Shown: positions 1 through 5,220 of the stretch, piece after piece
Position numbering within the stretch: position 1 is the stretch's first letter
Layout: each line of letters starts with the position of its first letter
Source of the DNA: Rhodobiaceae bacterium
Lineage (GTDB): Bacteria; Pseudomonadota; Alphaproteobacteria; Parvibaculales; Parvibaculaceae
Assembly (NCBI GenBank): GCA_027352645.1
Contig: DAIEIL010000068.1
Location: 1-5,923, forward strand
DNA length: 5,923 nucleotides
Direction of reading: 5' to 3'
Notes under the pieces: generated by a model
Told to the model about the DNA's origin: nothing
Seen by the model: the letters and a program-made list of their open reading frames with translations, nothing else
Database searches by the model: none
Position numbers and translations under genes: made by a program

Positions 1-72
1 GCCGATTTCACCGACGACGAATTCTCGATCATCGAACGGCTGAAGGCCGTGGTGCAGGCGACGATCTATTAG
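1..72 (+). CDS. C-terminal end of an unidentified protein (5' end outside window)
   Basis: An open frame runs in from the left edge and stops at TAG (70-72), giving 23 residues that begin ADFTDDEFSIIERLKAVV and end in a tyrosine. The stretch looks like a terminal amphipathic helix preceded by an acidic turn. That pattern is reminiscent of the last helix of MarR-type regulators, but this is too little to assign a family. The Shine-Dalgarno of the next gene (AGGGG, 71-75) overlaps its stop codon and the two genes are 8 nt apart, so they are probably co-transcribed and translationally coupled. Confidence 0.6.
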   Translation, partial: ADFTDDEFSIIERLKAVVQATIY

Positions 73-80
73 GGGATAAA

Positions 81-638
81 ATGAAAGGGCTGGTGCGTTA
101 CGCTATCTTGTCGGTGCTCCTGGCGATTGCGGCGCCAGCTCTCGCAGCCGGAAGCGATAGCCCTGCCACTGCAACAAAAGCGTTTTACGATGCCTATCTG
201 AAAGCGCAGGTGCGCGGCATCCCCGACGCGAAGGCGCGCGCCGTCTTCACGCCGCTGATCTCACCGGCGCTCGACAAACTGCTCGCGGATGCGGATGCCG
301 CCGAGCAGTTGCATTTCAGGCTGACGAAGAACGAAGAGCCGCCGCTGGTCGAGGGCGATCCCTTCTCGTCGCTGTTCGAGGGCGCGACGTCGTACCGGCT
401 CGGAAACTGCGTGGAGAAGGCTGAGGCAGCGACTTGCGACGTTGAGCTGACCTATGCAGGGGGCGCAGACGAAAAGCCGACCCACTGGACCGACAAGGCC
501 GTGCTGGTCAAAACCGGCGGAGGTTGGTTGCTCGACGATCTGAATTTCGGTGCGACCTGGGACTTCGGCAACAAGGGCCGCATGCAGGACCTGCTCCGCG
601 AGGTCGCGAAATATACCAAAGAGCAGGAAGCGCCTTAG
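81..638 (+). CDS. Secreted DUF3828-like hypothetical protein
   Basis: This is a 185-residue protein of unknown function. Residues 1-22 form a clear Sec signal peptide: basic MKGLVR, then a hydrophobic core, then an ALA cleavage motif with likely cleavage before A23. The mature part is therefore expected in the periplasm; there is no lipobox cysteine. An early helix (ATKAFYDAYLKAQ, about 31-43), a middle region with two cysteines (C110, C119) that could form a disulfide, and a C-terminal segment GGWLLDDLNFG (147-157) resemble the small periplasmic DUF3828 group, in which a late Trp-hydrophobic-Asp strand is typical. The start is fixed by AGGGG at 71-75, 5 nt before ATG. It follows the gene ending at 72 by 8 nt, so the two are probably an operon. 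Its stop overlaps the end of the minus-strand small ORF by 3 nt. The family assignment is by eye and the function is unknown. Confidence 0.85.
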   Translation: MKGLVRYAILSVLLAIAAPALAAGSDSPATATKAFYDAYLKAQVRGIPDAKARAVFTPLISPALDKLLADADAAEQLHFRLTKNEEPPLVEGDPFSSLFEGATSYRLGNCVEKAEAATCDVELTYAGGADEKPTHWTDKAVLVKTGGGWLLDDLNFGATWDFGNKGRMQDLLREVAKYTKEQEAP

Positions 639-745
639 AACATAAACGCCGTCACCGTCAGCAGCACGGCTACGGGCACGCACATTACCTCACCGAAATG
701 CCAGATCGCGGCGAGACGCGGATTGGAATCGATTTGAACGAGCAT
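635..745 (-). CDS. Candidate small single-pass membrane protein (36 aa)
   Basis: This short minus-strand ORF runs from ATG at 745-743 to TAA at 637-635. I do not recognise the peptide. It starts MLVQIDSNPRLAAIWHFGEV and continues as an almost uninterrupted hydrophobic stretch (residues 20-36, with P24), ending in AFMF, so a single membrane helix with a short cytoplasmic N-terminus is likely. W15, H16 and C22 lie at the membrane edge. Support for it being real: a strong Shine-Dalgarno AGGGAG (757-752) 6 nt before the ATG, a plausible promoter (FixK-type box 815-802, -10 TCTATT 779-774), and third positions that are mostly G or C. An alternative in-frame start further upstream would give 84 residues, but it has no comparable ribosome site and would include the promoter. 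Its 3' end overlaps the end of the secreted-protein gene. It could still be chance. Confidence 0.5.
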   Translation of the reverse strand: MLVQIDSNPRLAAIWHFGEVMCVPVAVLLTVTAFMF

Positions 746-749
746 GGCG

Positions 750-757
750 CTCTCCCT
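750..757 (-). promoter_or_regulatory. Shine-Dalgarno of the small membrane ORF
   Basis: Read on the minus strand, AGGGAGAG runs from 757 to 750, with the AGGGAG core ending 6 nt before the ATG at 745. It is one of the best ribosome sites in the window and decides the start of the 36-residue ORF over the longer reading that begins at 889. Confidence 0.5.
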
Positions 758-773
758 TGCTGGAGCCGGGGAC

Positions 774-779
774 AATAGA
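774..779 (-). promoter_or_regulatory. Putative -10 box for the small membrane ORF
   Basis: On the minus strand the hexamer TCTATT (4 of 6 to TATAAT) lies exactly 22 nt downstream of the FixK-type box at 815-802. This is the gap expected when an FNR/FixK dimer is centred at -41.5. It predicts transcription starting near 767, about 22 nt before the ATG at 745. The shifted hexamer TATTGT (777-772) is an equally good match with a 24-nt gap. Confidence 0.4.
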
Positions 780-801
780 GCGCGACTCGTTCTCACCCGC
801 C

Positions 802-815
802 TTGATCTGACGCAA
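802..815. promoter_or_regulatory. FNR/FixK-type box 1
   Basis: The + strand reads TTGATCTGACGCAA, which fits the FixK2-type pattern TTG(A/C)-N6-(T/G)CAA at every defined position; the minus strand reads TTGC-N6-TCAA. Proteins of the CRP/FNR family (FNR, FnrL, FixK) bind such sites at low oxygen. Its centre (808.5) is 63 nt from the start codon of the small minus-strand ORF and lies at -41.5 relative to the predicted start near 767, as in class II activation. It is 180 nt from the hemN start, so it more likely serves the small ORF, though it could assist hemN. Confidence 0.5.
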
Positions 816-875
816 TGTCGCAGGGCTTTGAATTCAGACCTCAAGAACAATAAATCAAACGGTGAAAACGCGATC

Positions 876-889
876 TTGACCCCGATCAA
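876..889. promoter_or_regulatory. FNR/FixK-type box 2, upstream of hemN
   Basis: TTGACCCCGATCAA is a nearly perfect FNR/FixK site: TTGAC-N4-ATCAA against the FNR consensus TTGAT-N4-ATCAA, one mismatch. It lies 105 nt before the hemN start codon. In many proteobacteria hemN is activated by FNR, Anr, FnrL or FixK, so the site is well placed functionally. A class II position would put the hemN transcript start near 924, but I see no good -10 hexamer at 912-917, so the exact promoter is uncertain. Confidence 0.6.
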
Positions 890-994
890 TGCCGCTCTCC
901 CGCATGAAGCCGAGGTTTCGTCATTGTTTTAGCGAGGCCCGGCCGCGACAAAGCGACCGATTGTCTGCCGTGTAAATCAGGATAGCGTCCCGCC

Positions 995-2344
995 ATGCGT
1001 GCCGATCTCATCGAGCGATATGACCTCCGGGTGCCGCGTTACACCTCCTACCCGACGGCGCCCCATTTCGGCCCCGGCGTCGATGGCGCGCGCTATGAGC
1101 GCTGGCTTGGCGAACTCGACCCGAAGACGCCCCTCTCGCTCTATCTCCACGTCGCCTATTGCGCGGAGATGTGCTGGTTCTGCGGCTGCCACACCAAGGC
1201 GACGAAGCGCTACGCACCGGTCGCGAGCTATCTCGACGCGTTGCTCGCCGAGATCGAACTCGTCGCCTCGAAGCTCCCGGCCCGCATGGCTTTCCGCCAC
1301 ATCCATTTCGGCGGCGGCAGCCCGACGGTTCTGAAGCCGGAAGACTTCACCCGCATGGTCGGGAAGCTGCGCGAACATTTCGACATGCTGCCGGGCGCGG
1401 AGATTGCCGTCGAGCTCGACCCGCGCACGGCCGATGAAAACTATGTCATCGCCATGGCAAAGGCGGGCGTCACGCGCGCATCCATCGGCGTGCAGGACTT
1501 CAACCCTGTGGTGCAGAAGGCGATCAACCGCATCCAGCCTTTCGAAGTGACGGAGCGCGTCATCCTCTGGCTGCGCAAGCATGGCGTCCACGCGATCAAC
1601 ATGGACCTCTGCTACGGGCTTCCTCATCAGACGGTGGCGAGCGTCGTCGAGACGGTGGAGCGCGGCGCGGCGCTGCGCCCCGCACGCATCGCGCTGTTCG
1701 GCTATGCGCATGTGCCGTGGATGAAGACGCATCAGAAGCTCATCCCGGAAGAGGCGCTGCCCGATATGGCGGAGCGCTGGCGCCAATATGAAGCGGCCTC
1801 CGCGCGGCTTCAGGAGCTTGGCTATGTCGCCATCGGCCTCGATCATTTCGCGTTGCCCGACGACGAACTCACGCTCGCGCAGAGGAAGGGCGAGCTCCAT
1901 CGCAATTTCCAGGGCTATACCACTGACAGCGCGCCCGCGCTGATCGGCTTCGGTGCCTCGGCCATCGGTTCGCTGCCGCAGGGCTATGTCGCGAATGAAA
2001 TCGCCATCGACCGCTACAGGGCGATGGTGCATGCGGGAAAGCTGCCGATCACGCGCGGCATCGCCATCGACGCTGATGATGAGCTTCGCCGCGCGATCAT
2101 CGAACGGCTGATGTGCGATATGGGCGTCGATCTCGATCAGATCGCCGCTCTATACGGCAAGAGCGGCGCGAGCTTCGAGACCGAACTTGAAGCAATGACG
2201 GGTCTTGAAGCCGATGGCATCGTCAAGCGCGAGGGGCGTCGTCTCATCGTGACGGAAGAAGGCAAGCCGCTTGTCCGCGCTGCCTGCGCCGTCTTCGATC
2301 GCTACCTCACCGCCGGCGAAGCGCGCCATTCGAAAGCGGTCTAG
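995..2344 (+). CDS. hemN: Oxygen-independent coproporphyrinogen III oxidase (HemN)
   Basis: This radical-SAM enzyme decarboxylates two propionate side chains of coproporphyrinogen III to give protoporphyrinogen IX without O2, in the cytoplasm. The 449-residue product is close to the usual length of about 455. Signature elements appear in order: YTSYPTAPHF (16-25), LSLYLHVAYCAEMCWFCGC with the 4Fe-4S cysteines C56, C60 and C63 and the extra conserved C65, the SAM-binding GGGSPT (106-111), ELDPR (140-144), SIGVQDFN (163-170), MDLCYGLPHQT (203-213), IGLDHFALPDDEL (280-292) and LHRNFQGYTT (301-310). The C-terminal winged-helix-like part is present and ends in CAVFDRYL. The C56-x3-C-x2-C-x-C pattern together with the HRNFQGYTT motif marks true HemN rather than the HemW chaperone. 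ATG 995 is the first start in frame; AGGA (979-982) is 12 nt upstream, rather far. The FNR/FixK-type box at 876-889 suggests induction at low oxygen. Confidence 0.97.
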   Translation: MRADLIERYDLRVPRYTSYPTAPHFGPGVDGARYERWLGELDPKTPLSLYLHVAYCAEMCWFCGCHTKATKRYAPVASYLDALLAEIELVASKLPARMAFRHIHFGGGSPTVLKPEDFTRMVGKLREHFDMLPGAEIAVELDPRTADENYVIAMAKAGVTRASIGVQDFNPVVQKAINRIQPFEVTERVILWLRKHGVHAINMDLCYGLPHQTVASVVETVERGAALRPARIALFGYAHVPWMKTHQKLIPEEALPDMAERWRQYEAASARLQELGYVAIGLDHFALPDDELTLAQRKGELHRNFQGYTTDSAPALIGFGASAIGSLPQGYVANEIAIDRYRAMVHAGKLPITRGIAIDADDELRRAIIERLMCDMGVDLDQIAALYGKSGASFETELEAMTGLEADGIVKREGRRLIVTEEGKPLVRAACAVFDRYLTAGEARHSKAV

Positions 2345-2373
2345 AACCGCCATTTTCCGGCAAGTTTGAGCAC

Positions 2374-2401
2374 AACATTTCCTTTTTGTAATGAAAATGT
2401 T
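2374..2401. repeat. AT-rich inverted repeat downstream of hemN
   Basis: The 7-nt arms AACATTT (2374-2380) and AAATGTT (2395-2401) are perfect complements around a 14-nt loop. The stem is weak and has no T-run after it. It may be an operator half-site pair, part of the hemN mRNA end, or chance. Confidence 0.25.
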
Positions 2402-2403
2402 CC

Positions 2404-2435
2404 GTCTACCCCATTTTCAGGGGTGAGACTTATTT
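2404..2435 (+). terminator. Possible rho-independent terminator after hemN
   Basis: A hairpin forms from GTCTACCCC (2404-2412), loop ATTTTCA (2413-2419) and GGGGTGAGAC (2420-2429). It has nine pairs with a single bulged G at 2425. TTATTT follows at 2430-2435. The stem is reasonable but the U-tract is short and interrupted, so it could be a weak terminator for hemN or an unrelated structure. Confidence 0.35.
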
Positions 2436-2493
2436 GCAACTATCCGAAAATTAATTCGACTTCCGAGCGAAAGAGAACGACCTTGCGGCCCAA

Positions 2494-2523
2494 GCGGTTT
2501 TCTTGAAACCGCGCGGGCGCCCG
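2494..2523 (+). promoter_or_regulatory. Hairpin and palindrome in the leader of the oxoamine synthase gene
   Basis: A perfect 7-bp hairpin GCGGTTT-TCTTG-AAACCGC (2494-2512) is followed at once by the 10-nt perfect palindrome CGGGCGCCCG (2514-2523). Both lie 34-64 nt before the TTG start at 2558. No T-run follows, so a plain terminator is unlikely. A structured 5' leader or a regulator site is possible; I do not recognise a known riboswitch. Confidence 0.3.
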
Positions 2524-2544
2524 GTGGCGCTGAAGCTATTTTTC

Positions 2545-2549
2545 AGGAG
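2545..2549 (+). promoter_or_regulatory. Shine-Dalgarno deciding a TTG start
   Basis: AGGAG at 2545-2549 is 8 nt before TTG 2558, ideal spacing, but 23 nt before the first ATG in frame (2573). It therefore favours the TTG start. GGAAG (2563-2567), 5 nt before ATG 2573, keeps the shorter form possible; it would remove only five residues. Confidence 0.5.
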
Positions 2550-2557
2550 CATCCATC

Positions 2558-3823
2558 TTGCCGGAAGCTGCAATGACGCTCGCGCAAAGCGACGTAACGA
2601 TCCCTGCTGTCCAGACGATGCGCGAATATCGCGACATTGGCGACTGGATGGGCGGTGGCGACGCGCTGCATGACGTGCAGACGGTCGAGAGCCTTCCCTC
2701 GCCGGTTTTCCGTGAGAACGGAAAACCTTATGTCTCCTTCAGCACCAACAATTATCTTGGTCTTGCCGACAGTCCGCGCCTCGTCGCGGCGGCGCGCAAG
2801 GGCCTCGATCGATACGGCGTCGGCAATTGCGAGTCGCGATTGCTCGGCGGCAATCTCGATGTTTATGTCGAGCTTGAAGCGAAGCTTGCGGCGCTGAAGA
2901 AGAAGGAGACGGCGCTTATCTTCGCGACGGGCTATCTCACAAATCTCGGCGTGCTCTCCTCGCTCGTGAAGCCCGCGCAATCCGCGCGCATCTACGGCTT
3001 TCGCCCGAAGCGCAAATTCAGCTACGCCTATTTCTCCGACGAGTTCAATCATCTGAGCATTCGCGAGGGCATCCGGCTTTCCGAAGTCGAGAAATTCAAC
3101 TTTCGCCACCGCGACATGAACCATCTTGAATCTCTGCTCAGCAAATCCTATGCCGAGGGCAAGATCATCGTCAGCGATGGCGTCTTCAGCCAGGATGGCG
3201 ATATCGCGCCGCTGCCCGAACTTCTGGCCCTCGCGGATCGCTACGATGCCATGGTCTATATCGACGACGCGCATGGCACGGGCGTGCTCGGTGCACATGG
3301 CAGCGGCACATCGGAACATTTCGGCGTGACGAGCCCGCGGCTCATCCAGATGGGAACGCTGAGCAAGGCCTATGGCGCCATCGGCGGCTTCATCGCGACC
3401 GAAAGCTATATCGGAGATATCCTGCGCCTGAGCTGCTCGGCCTATTCCTTCACCTCGACCCTGCCGCCGGATCAGGCGCTGGCTTGCATCGAAGCCATCG
3501 ACATGGTCCGCGACGAGCCGGAACGCCGCGCGCGCATGTGGGCGAACCAGCAATATTTCCTCTCGCTGATGGACAAGCTGCCCTATCGCGTTCTCTCGCG
3601 CACGACGCCCATCGTTCCCGTCTTCATCGGCGACGAAAGGCTCTGCGACCGATTTGCGGGTCTGCTCAAGGATGCCGGCATCCATGTCGATGCGGTGAAG
3701 TTTCCAGCGGTCGGTATCCGCAAGGCGCGGCTTCGCGTGATGCTCAATGCGGGCCACACGCGCGAACAGATCGAGCGACTTGCGGGTGTGCTGGAAGAAA
3801 ATCAGGGTCTGCTCGCCGGTTGA
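2558..3823 (+). CDS. Alpha-oxoamine synthase family PLP enzyme, substrate unknown
   Basis: The 421-residue protein belongs to the fold-type I PLP family that joins an amino acid to an acyl thioester with loss of CO2 or cleaves the reverse product (BioF/AONS, KBL, serine palmitoyltransferase, ALAS). Visible elements in order: FSTNNYLGLAD (61-71), GVGNCESRLLGGNLDVYVELE (about 87-107), FATGYLTNLG (122-131), the PLP-stacking H165 in DEFNHLS, SDGVFSQDGDIAPLPEL (206-222), DDAHGTGVLG with D236 (pyridine N) and H239, MGTLSKAYGAIGG with Schiff-base K270, and KARLRVML with carboxylate-binding R393. Between GYLTN and H165 it carries about 15 residues more than E. coli BioF, including YGFRPKRKFSYAYF (146-159). 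It lacks ALAS hallmarks (GTRNISGT, DEVHAVG), so I do not call it hemA; a KBL- or BioF-like activity is possible. It starts at TTG 2558 and ends 5 nt from the convergent ybaK stop. No partner gene in the window reveals its substrate. Confidence 0.85.
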   Translation: MPEAAMTLAQSDVTIPAVQTMREYRDIGDWMGGGDALHDVQTVESLPSPVFRENGKPYVSFSTNNYLGLADSPRLVAAARKGLDRYGVGNCESRLLGGNLDVYVELEAKLAALKKKETALIFATGYLTNLGVLSSLVKPAQSARIYGFRPKRKFSYAYFSDEFNHLSIREGIRLSEVEKFNFRHRDMNHLESLLSKSYAEGKIIVSDGVFSQDGDIAPLPELLALADRYDAMVYIDDAHGTGVLGAHGSGTSEHFGVTSPRLIQMGTLSKAYGAIGGFIATESYIGDILRLSCSAYSFTSTLPPDQALACIEAIDMVRDEPERRARMWANQQYFLSLMDKLPYRVLSRTTPIVPVFIGDERLCDRFAGLLKDAGIHVDAVKFPAVGIRKARLRVMLNAGHTREQIERLAGVLEENQGLLAG

Positions 3824-3828
3824 TCCCG

Positions 3829-4305
3829 TCAGGCAATGCGGGCGAGCTTACCCACTGTCGCATTCAGCAATTCGCTTGCTTCGATTTCAAGCTCAAGGCC
3901 GAAGGCGCCGCCGCTGACATAGATCGTGTCGAAGCCTTCGGCGCTCGCATCCAGGAAGGTCGGCAGCTTCTTCTTTTGGCCGAGCGGACTGCAAGCGCCC
4001 ATCTGATAGCCGGTGATCTTGATCGCCTTGTCCTTCGCGGCAAGGTCGACGCGTTTCGCGCCGATCTCGCGGGCGAGCGCCTTGCGGTCGAGATCGCGCG
4101 AGGCGGGGACGATGGCGACTGCGAGCTTGCCGTCATCCGTCTCCACGACCAGCGTCTTGAAAAGCCGCGCCGGATCGATGCCGCTTGCTTCGGCCATTTC
4201 CAGCGCCGAGGTCTTGCGGTCCTTCGGCACCGGCACCTCGCGGAACGTGCCCCTGAACCCGTTGAGCCGCAGAAAGCGCTGCGCCGCCGTCTCGCCTTTC
4301 GCCAT
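3829..4305 (-). CDS. ybaK: YbaK/EbsC-type Cys-tRNA(Pro) deacylase
   Basis: This cytoplasmic trans-editing protein hydrolyses Cys mis-attached to tRNA(Pro) by prolyl-tRNA synthetase. The 158 residues match the single-domain YbaK length. Visible motifs: TAAQRFLRLNG at the N-terminus, LFKTLVVE (48-55) with K50 matching the essential lysine of the family, GYQMGACSPLGQKKKLP (99-115) forming the substrate pocket, and SGGAFGLELEIEASEL (131-146). The motif order and the CSPLGQKKKLP segment favour the YbaK branch over ProX or the ProRS INS domain, although substrate specificity within the branch is known to vary. The ATG is at 4305-4303 with a moderate purine-rich GAGAGAGAA upstream. It lies 18 nt after the DUF2971 stop on the same strand and may share its transcript. 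Its stop is 5 nt from that of the convergent oxoamine synthase. Confidence 0.93.
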   Translation of the reverse strand: MAKGETAAQRFLRLNGFRGTFREVPVPKDRKTSALEMAEASGIDPARLFKTLVVETDDGKLAVAIVPASRDLDRKALAREIGAKRVDLAAKDKAIKITGYQMGACSPLGQKKKLPTFLDASAEGFDTIYVSGGAFGLELEIEASELLNATVGKLARIA

Positions 4306-4323
4306 ATCGAGTTCTCTCTCACG

Positions 4324-5175
4324 TCATCGATAGTCGATAAATGTGAGTCCGAATGTTCGGTCATTAAGCGTAGCGAGTTGCACAGCGATATGTCGAAGGT
4401 GCTGGGCCTCCATTATCGTCGTGTAAACCAGCTCATGCTCGGATGGGGTCGTCCGCGCACCCAAAATAACGCGCTTGACCGCAGTCGACGGCATATCAAA
4501 GAGGTAGATGTCGTATTCTGGGGCGATCGATGAGATTGACCTCTTCGAATCCGAGAGGGCCTTCAGAATTCTTACTTCTCTTTCGTAAGCCCATTCTGAG
4601 CTCTTTGTCAGAATGAAGTCGACAACGTCAAAGTTGTCCAGAGTGATCGCGGGCATCGTGCCAGAATAGACCACAGGTCGCAGATGACGAAAGTCATCCT
4701 GTTCAGTTCTGCGCTCGTGGAAGATCGGATGGCGTTCGTCGAATTCGATGACCATGCCGCGATGTTGAGCGGCATAGTGCGACCACATCAGCAAGTTATC
4801 GGCCGTTGCGGTCAACGATAGGACGCCCATTTCGGAATCGACGCGGCGTAGCTGCGCGCGCACAAAGGGCACTAAACGTTGCATCGCTTGGTACATAACA
4901 GGAAGCGCAGCGGGGGTCGCCGCCGTGGCACGAGAGAGAAAGTCAGCTAGGGGGATTCTCGCTCTCTGCTCTGGAGGAAGTTTTTCATACTCTTTCGCCG
5001 CAAAGTCGGGAAGATTGGCGCTGATCCGGGCTTCAAATTCTCCTGGCTCAATGAGGTATTCCAAGAAAACGGACATTTCGAATGGATCGTTAAGTGCGCC
5101 CGGTTGCGTGTATCGAATCTCCTGGTTTTTCAGAATGTCCAGTCTTTCGAGAGGGACATATTTAAACAGCGGCAT
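4324..5175 (-). CDS. DUF2971 domain-containing protein
   Basis: The 283-residue soluble protein matches the DUF2971 family by its order of motifs: LFKYVPLERLDILKNQEIRY (3-22), the LNDPFE turn (28-33), a variable helical middle, LLMWSHYAAQHRGMVIEFD (128-146), and SEWAYEREVRIL (193-204) followed by a C-terminal beta-rich end. No signal peptide or membrane segment is seen. The function of the family is not established; members occur patchily in bacterial genomes, often in accessory regions. Base composition is visibly poorer in G/C than the hemF, ybaK and hemN coding regions around it, and codons with A or T in third position are frequent, suggesting horizontal acquisition. It sits 45 nt after hemF and 18 nt before ybaK on the same strand. 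No Shine-Dalgarno precedes the ATG at 5175; a TATAGG hexamer at 5191-5186 would give an almost leaderless transcript. Confidence 0.85.
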   Translation of the reverse strand: MPLFKYVPLERLDILKNQEIRYTQPGALNDPFEMSVFLEYLIEPGEFEARISANLPDFAAKEYEKLPPEQRARIPLADFLSRATAATPAALPVMYQAMQRLVPFVRAQLRRVDSEMGVLSLTATADNLLMWSHYAAQHRGMVIEFDERHPIFHERRTEQDDFRHLRPVVYSGTMPAITLDNFDVVDFILTKSSEWAYEREVRILKALSDSKRSISSIAPEYDIYLFDMPSTAVKRVILGARTTPSEHELVYTTIMEAQHLRHIAVQLATLNDRTFGLTFIDYR

Positions 5176-5185
5176 AGTTGATGGG

Positions 5186-5191
5186 CCTATA
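5186..5191 (-). promoter_or_regulatory. Possible -10 box for the DUF2971 gene
   Basis: TATAGG on the minus strand (5191-5186; 4 of 6 to TATAAT) would start transcription near 5180-5178, only a few bases before ATG 5175. No clear -35 hexamer is seen at the right spacing. Together with the missing Shine-Dalgarno this hints at a leaderless mRNA, but readthrough from hemF is an equally simple way to express the gene. Confidence 0.25.
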
Positions 5192-5220
5192 GCAGGAGCG
5201 CGCTAATTGATTTTACGCAG

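Larger units (their letters stand above)
746..994. other. Divergent intergenic region between the small ORF and hemN
   Basis: This 249-nt region is the most AT-rich part of the left half. It contains the two FNR/FixK-type boxes (802-815, 876-889), the -10 and Shine-Dalgarno for the minus-strand small ORF, and an AGGA at 979-982 ahead of hemN. I see no convincing protein on the + strand here; the frame at 744-932 is antisense to the small-ORF promoter and has no family resemblance. No terminator or long repeat was seen. Confidence 0.5.

Noticed and set aside
524..778. Plus-strand frame of 84 codons overlapping the end of the secreted-protein gene
   Set aside because: Arg/His-rich shadow frame overlapping a signal-peptide gene and the small-ORF region; no ribosome site or recognisable motif.
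977..2032. Long minus-strand open frame (351 codons) opposite hemN
   Set aside because: Arg/His/Ala-rich composition typical of an antisense shadow of a high-GC gene; the + strand encodes an unmistakable HemN.
2543..3757. Long minus-strand open frame (404 codons) opposite the oxoamine synthase
   Set aside because: Antisense shadow; no recognisable motif, while the + strand has the full set of PLP-enzyme motifs.
2558..3823. Calling the oxoamine synthase hemA (5-aminolevulinate synthase) because of nearby haem genes
   Set aside because: The ALAS motifs GTRNISGT and DEVHAVG are replaced by SRLLGGNL and DDAHGTG, which are BioF/KBL-like, and an extra insertion is present.
3484..4533. Plus-strand open frame (349 codons) running through the oxoamine synthase end, ybaK and DUF2971
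   Set aside because: It is out of frame with the first gene and antisense to two well-supported genes; composition is that of a shadow frame, not a fusion.
5207..5220. A third FNR/FixK-like box (TTGA-N6-GCAG) just before the DUF2971 gene
   Set aside because: One defined position mismatches, and the distances to the start codon and to the TATAGG hexamer do not fit an activating position.
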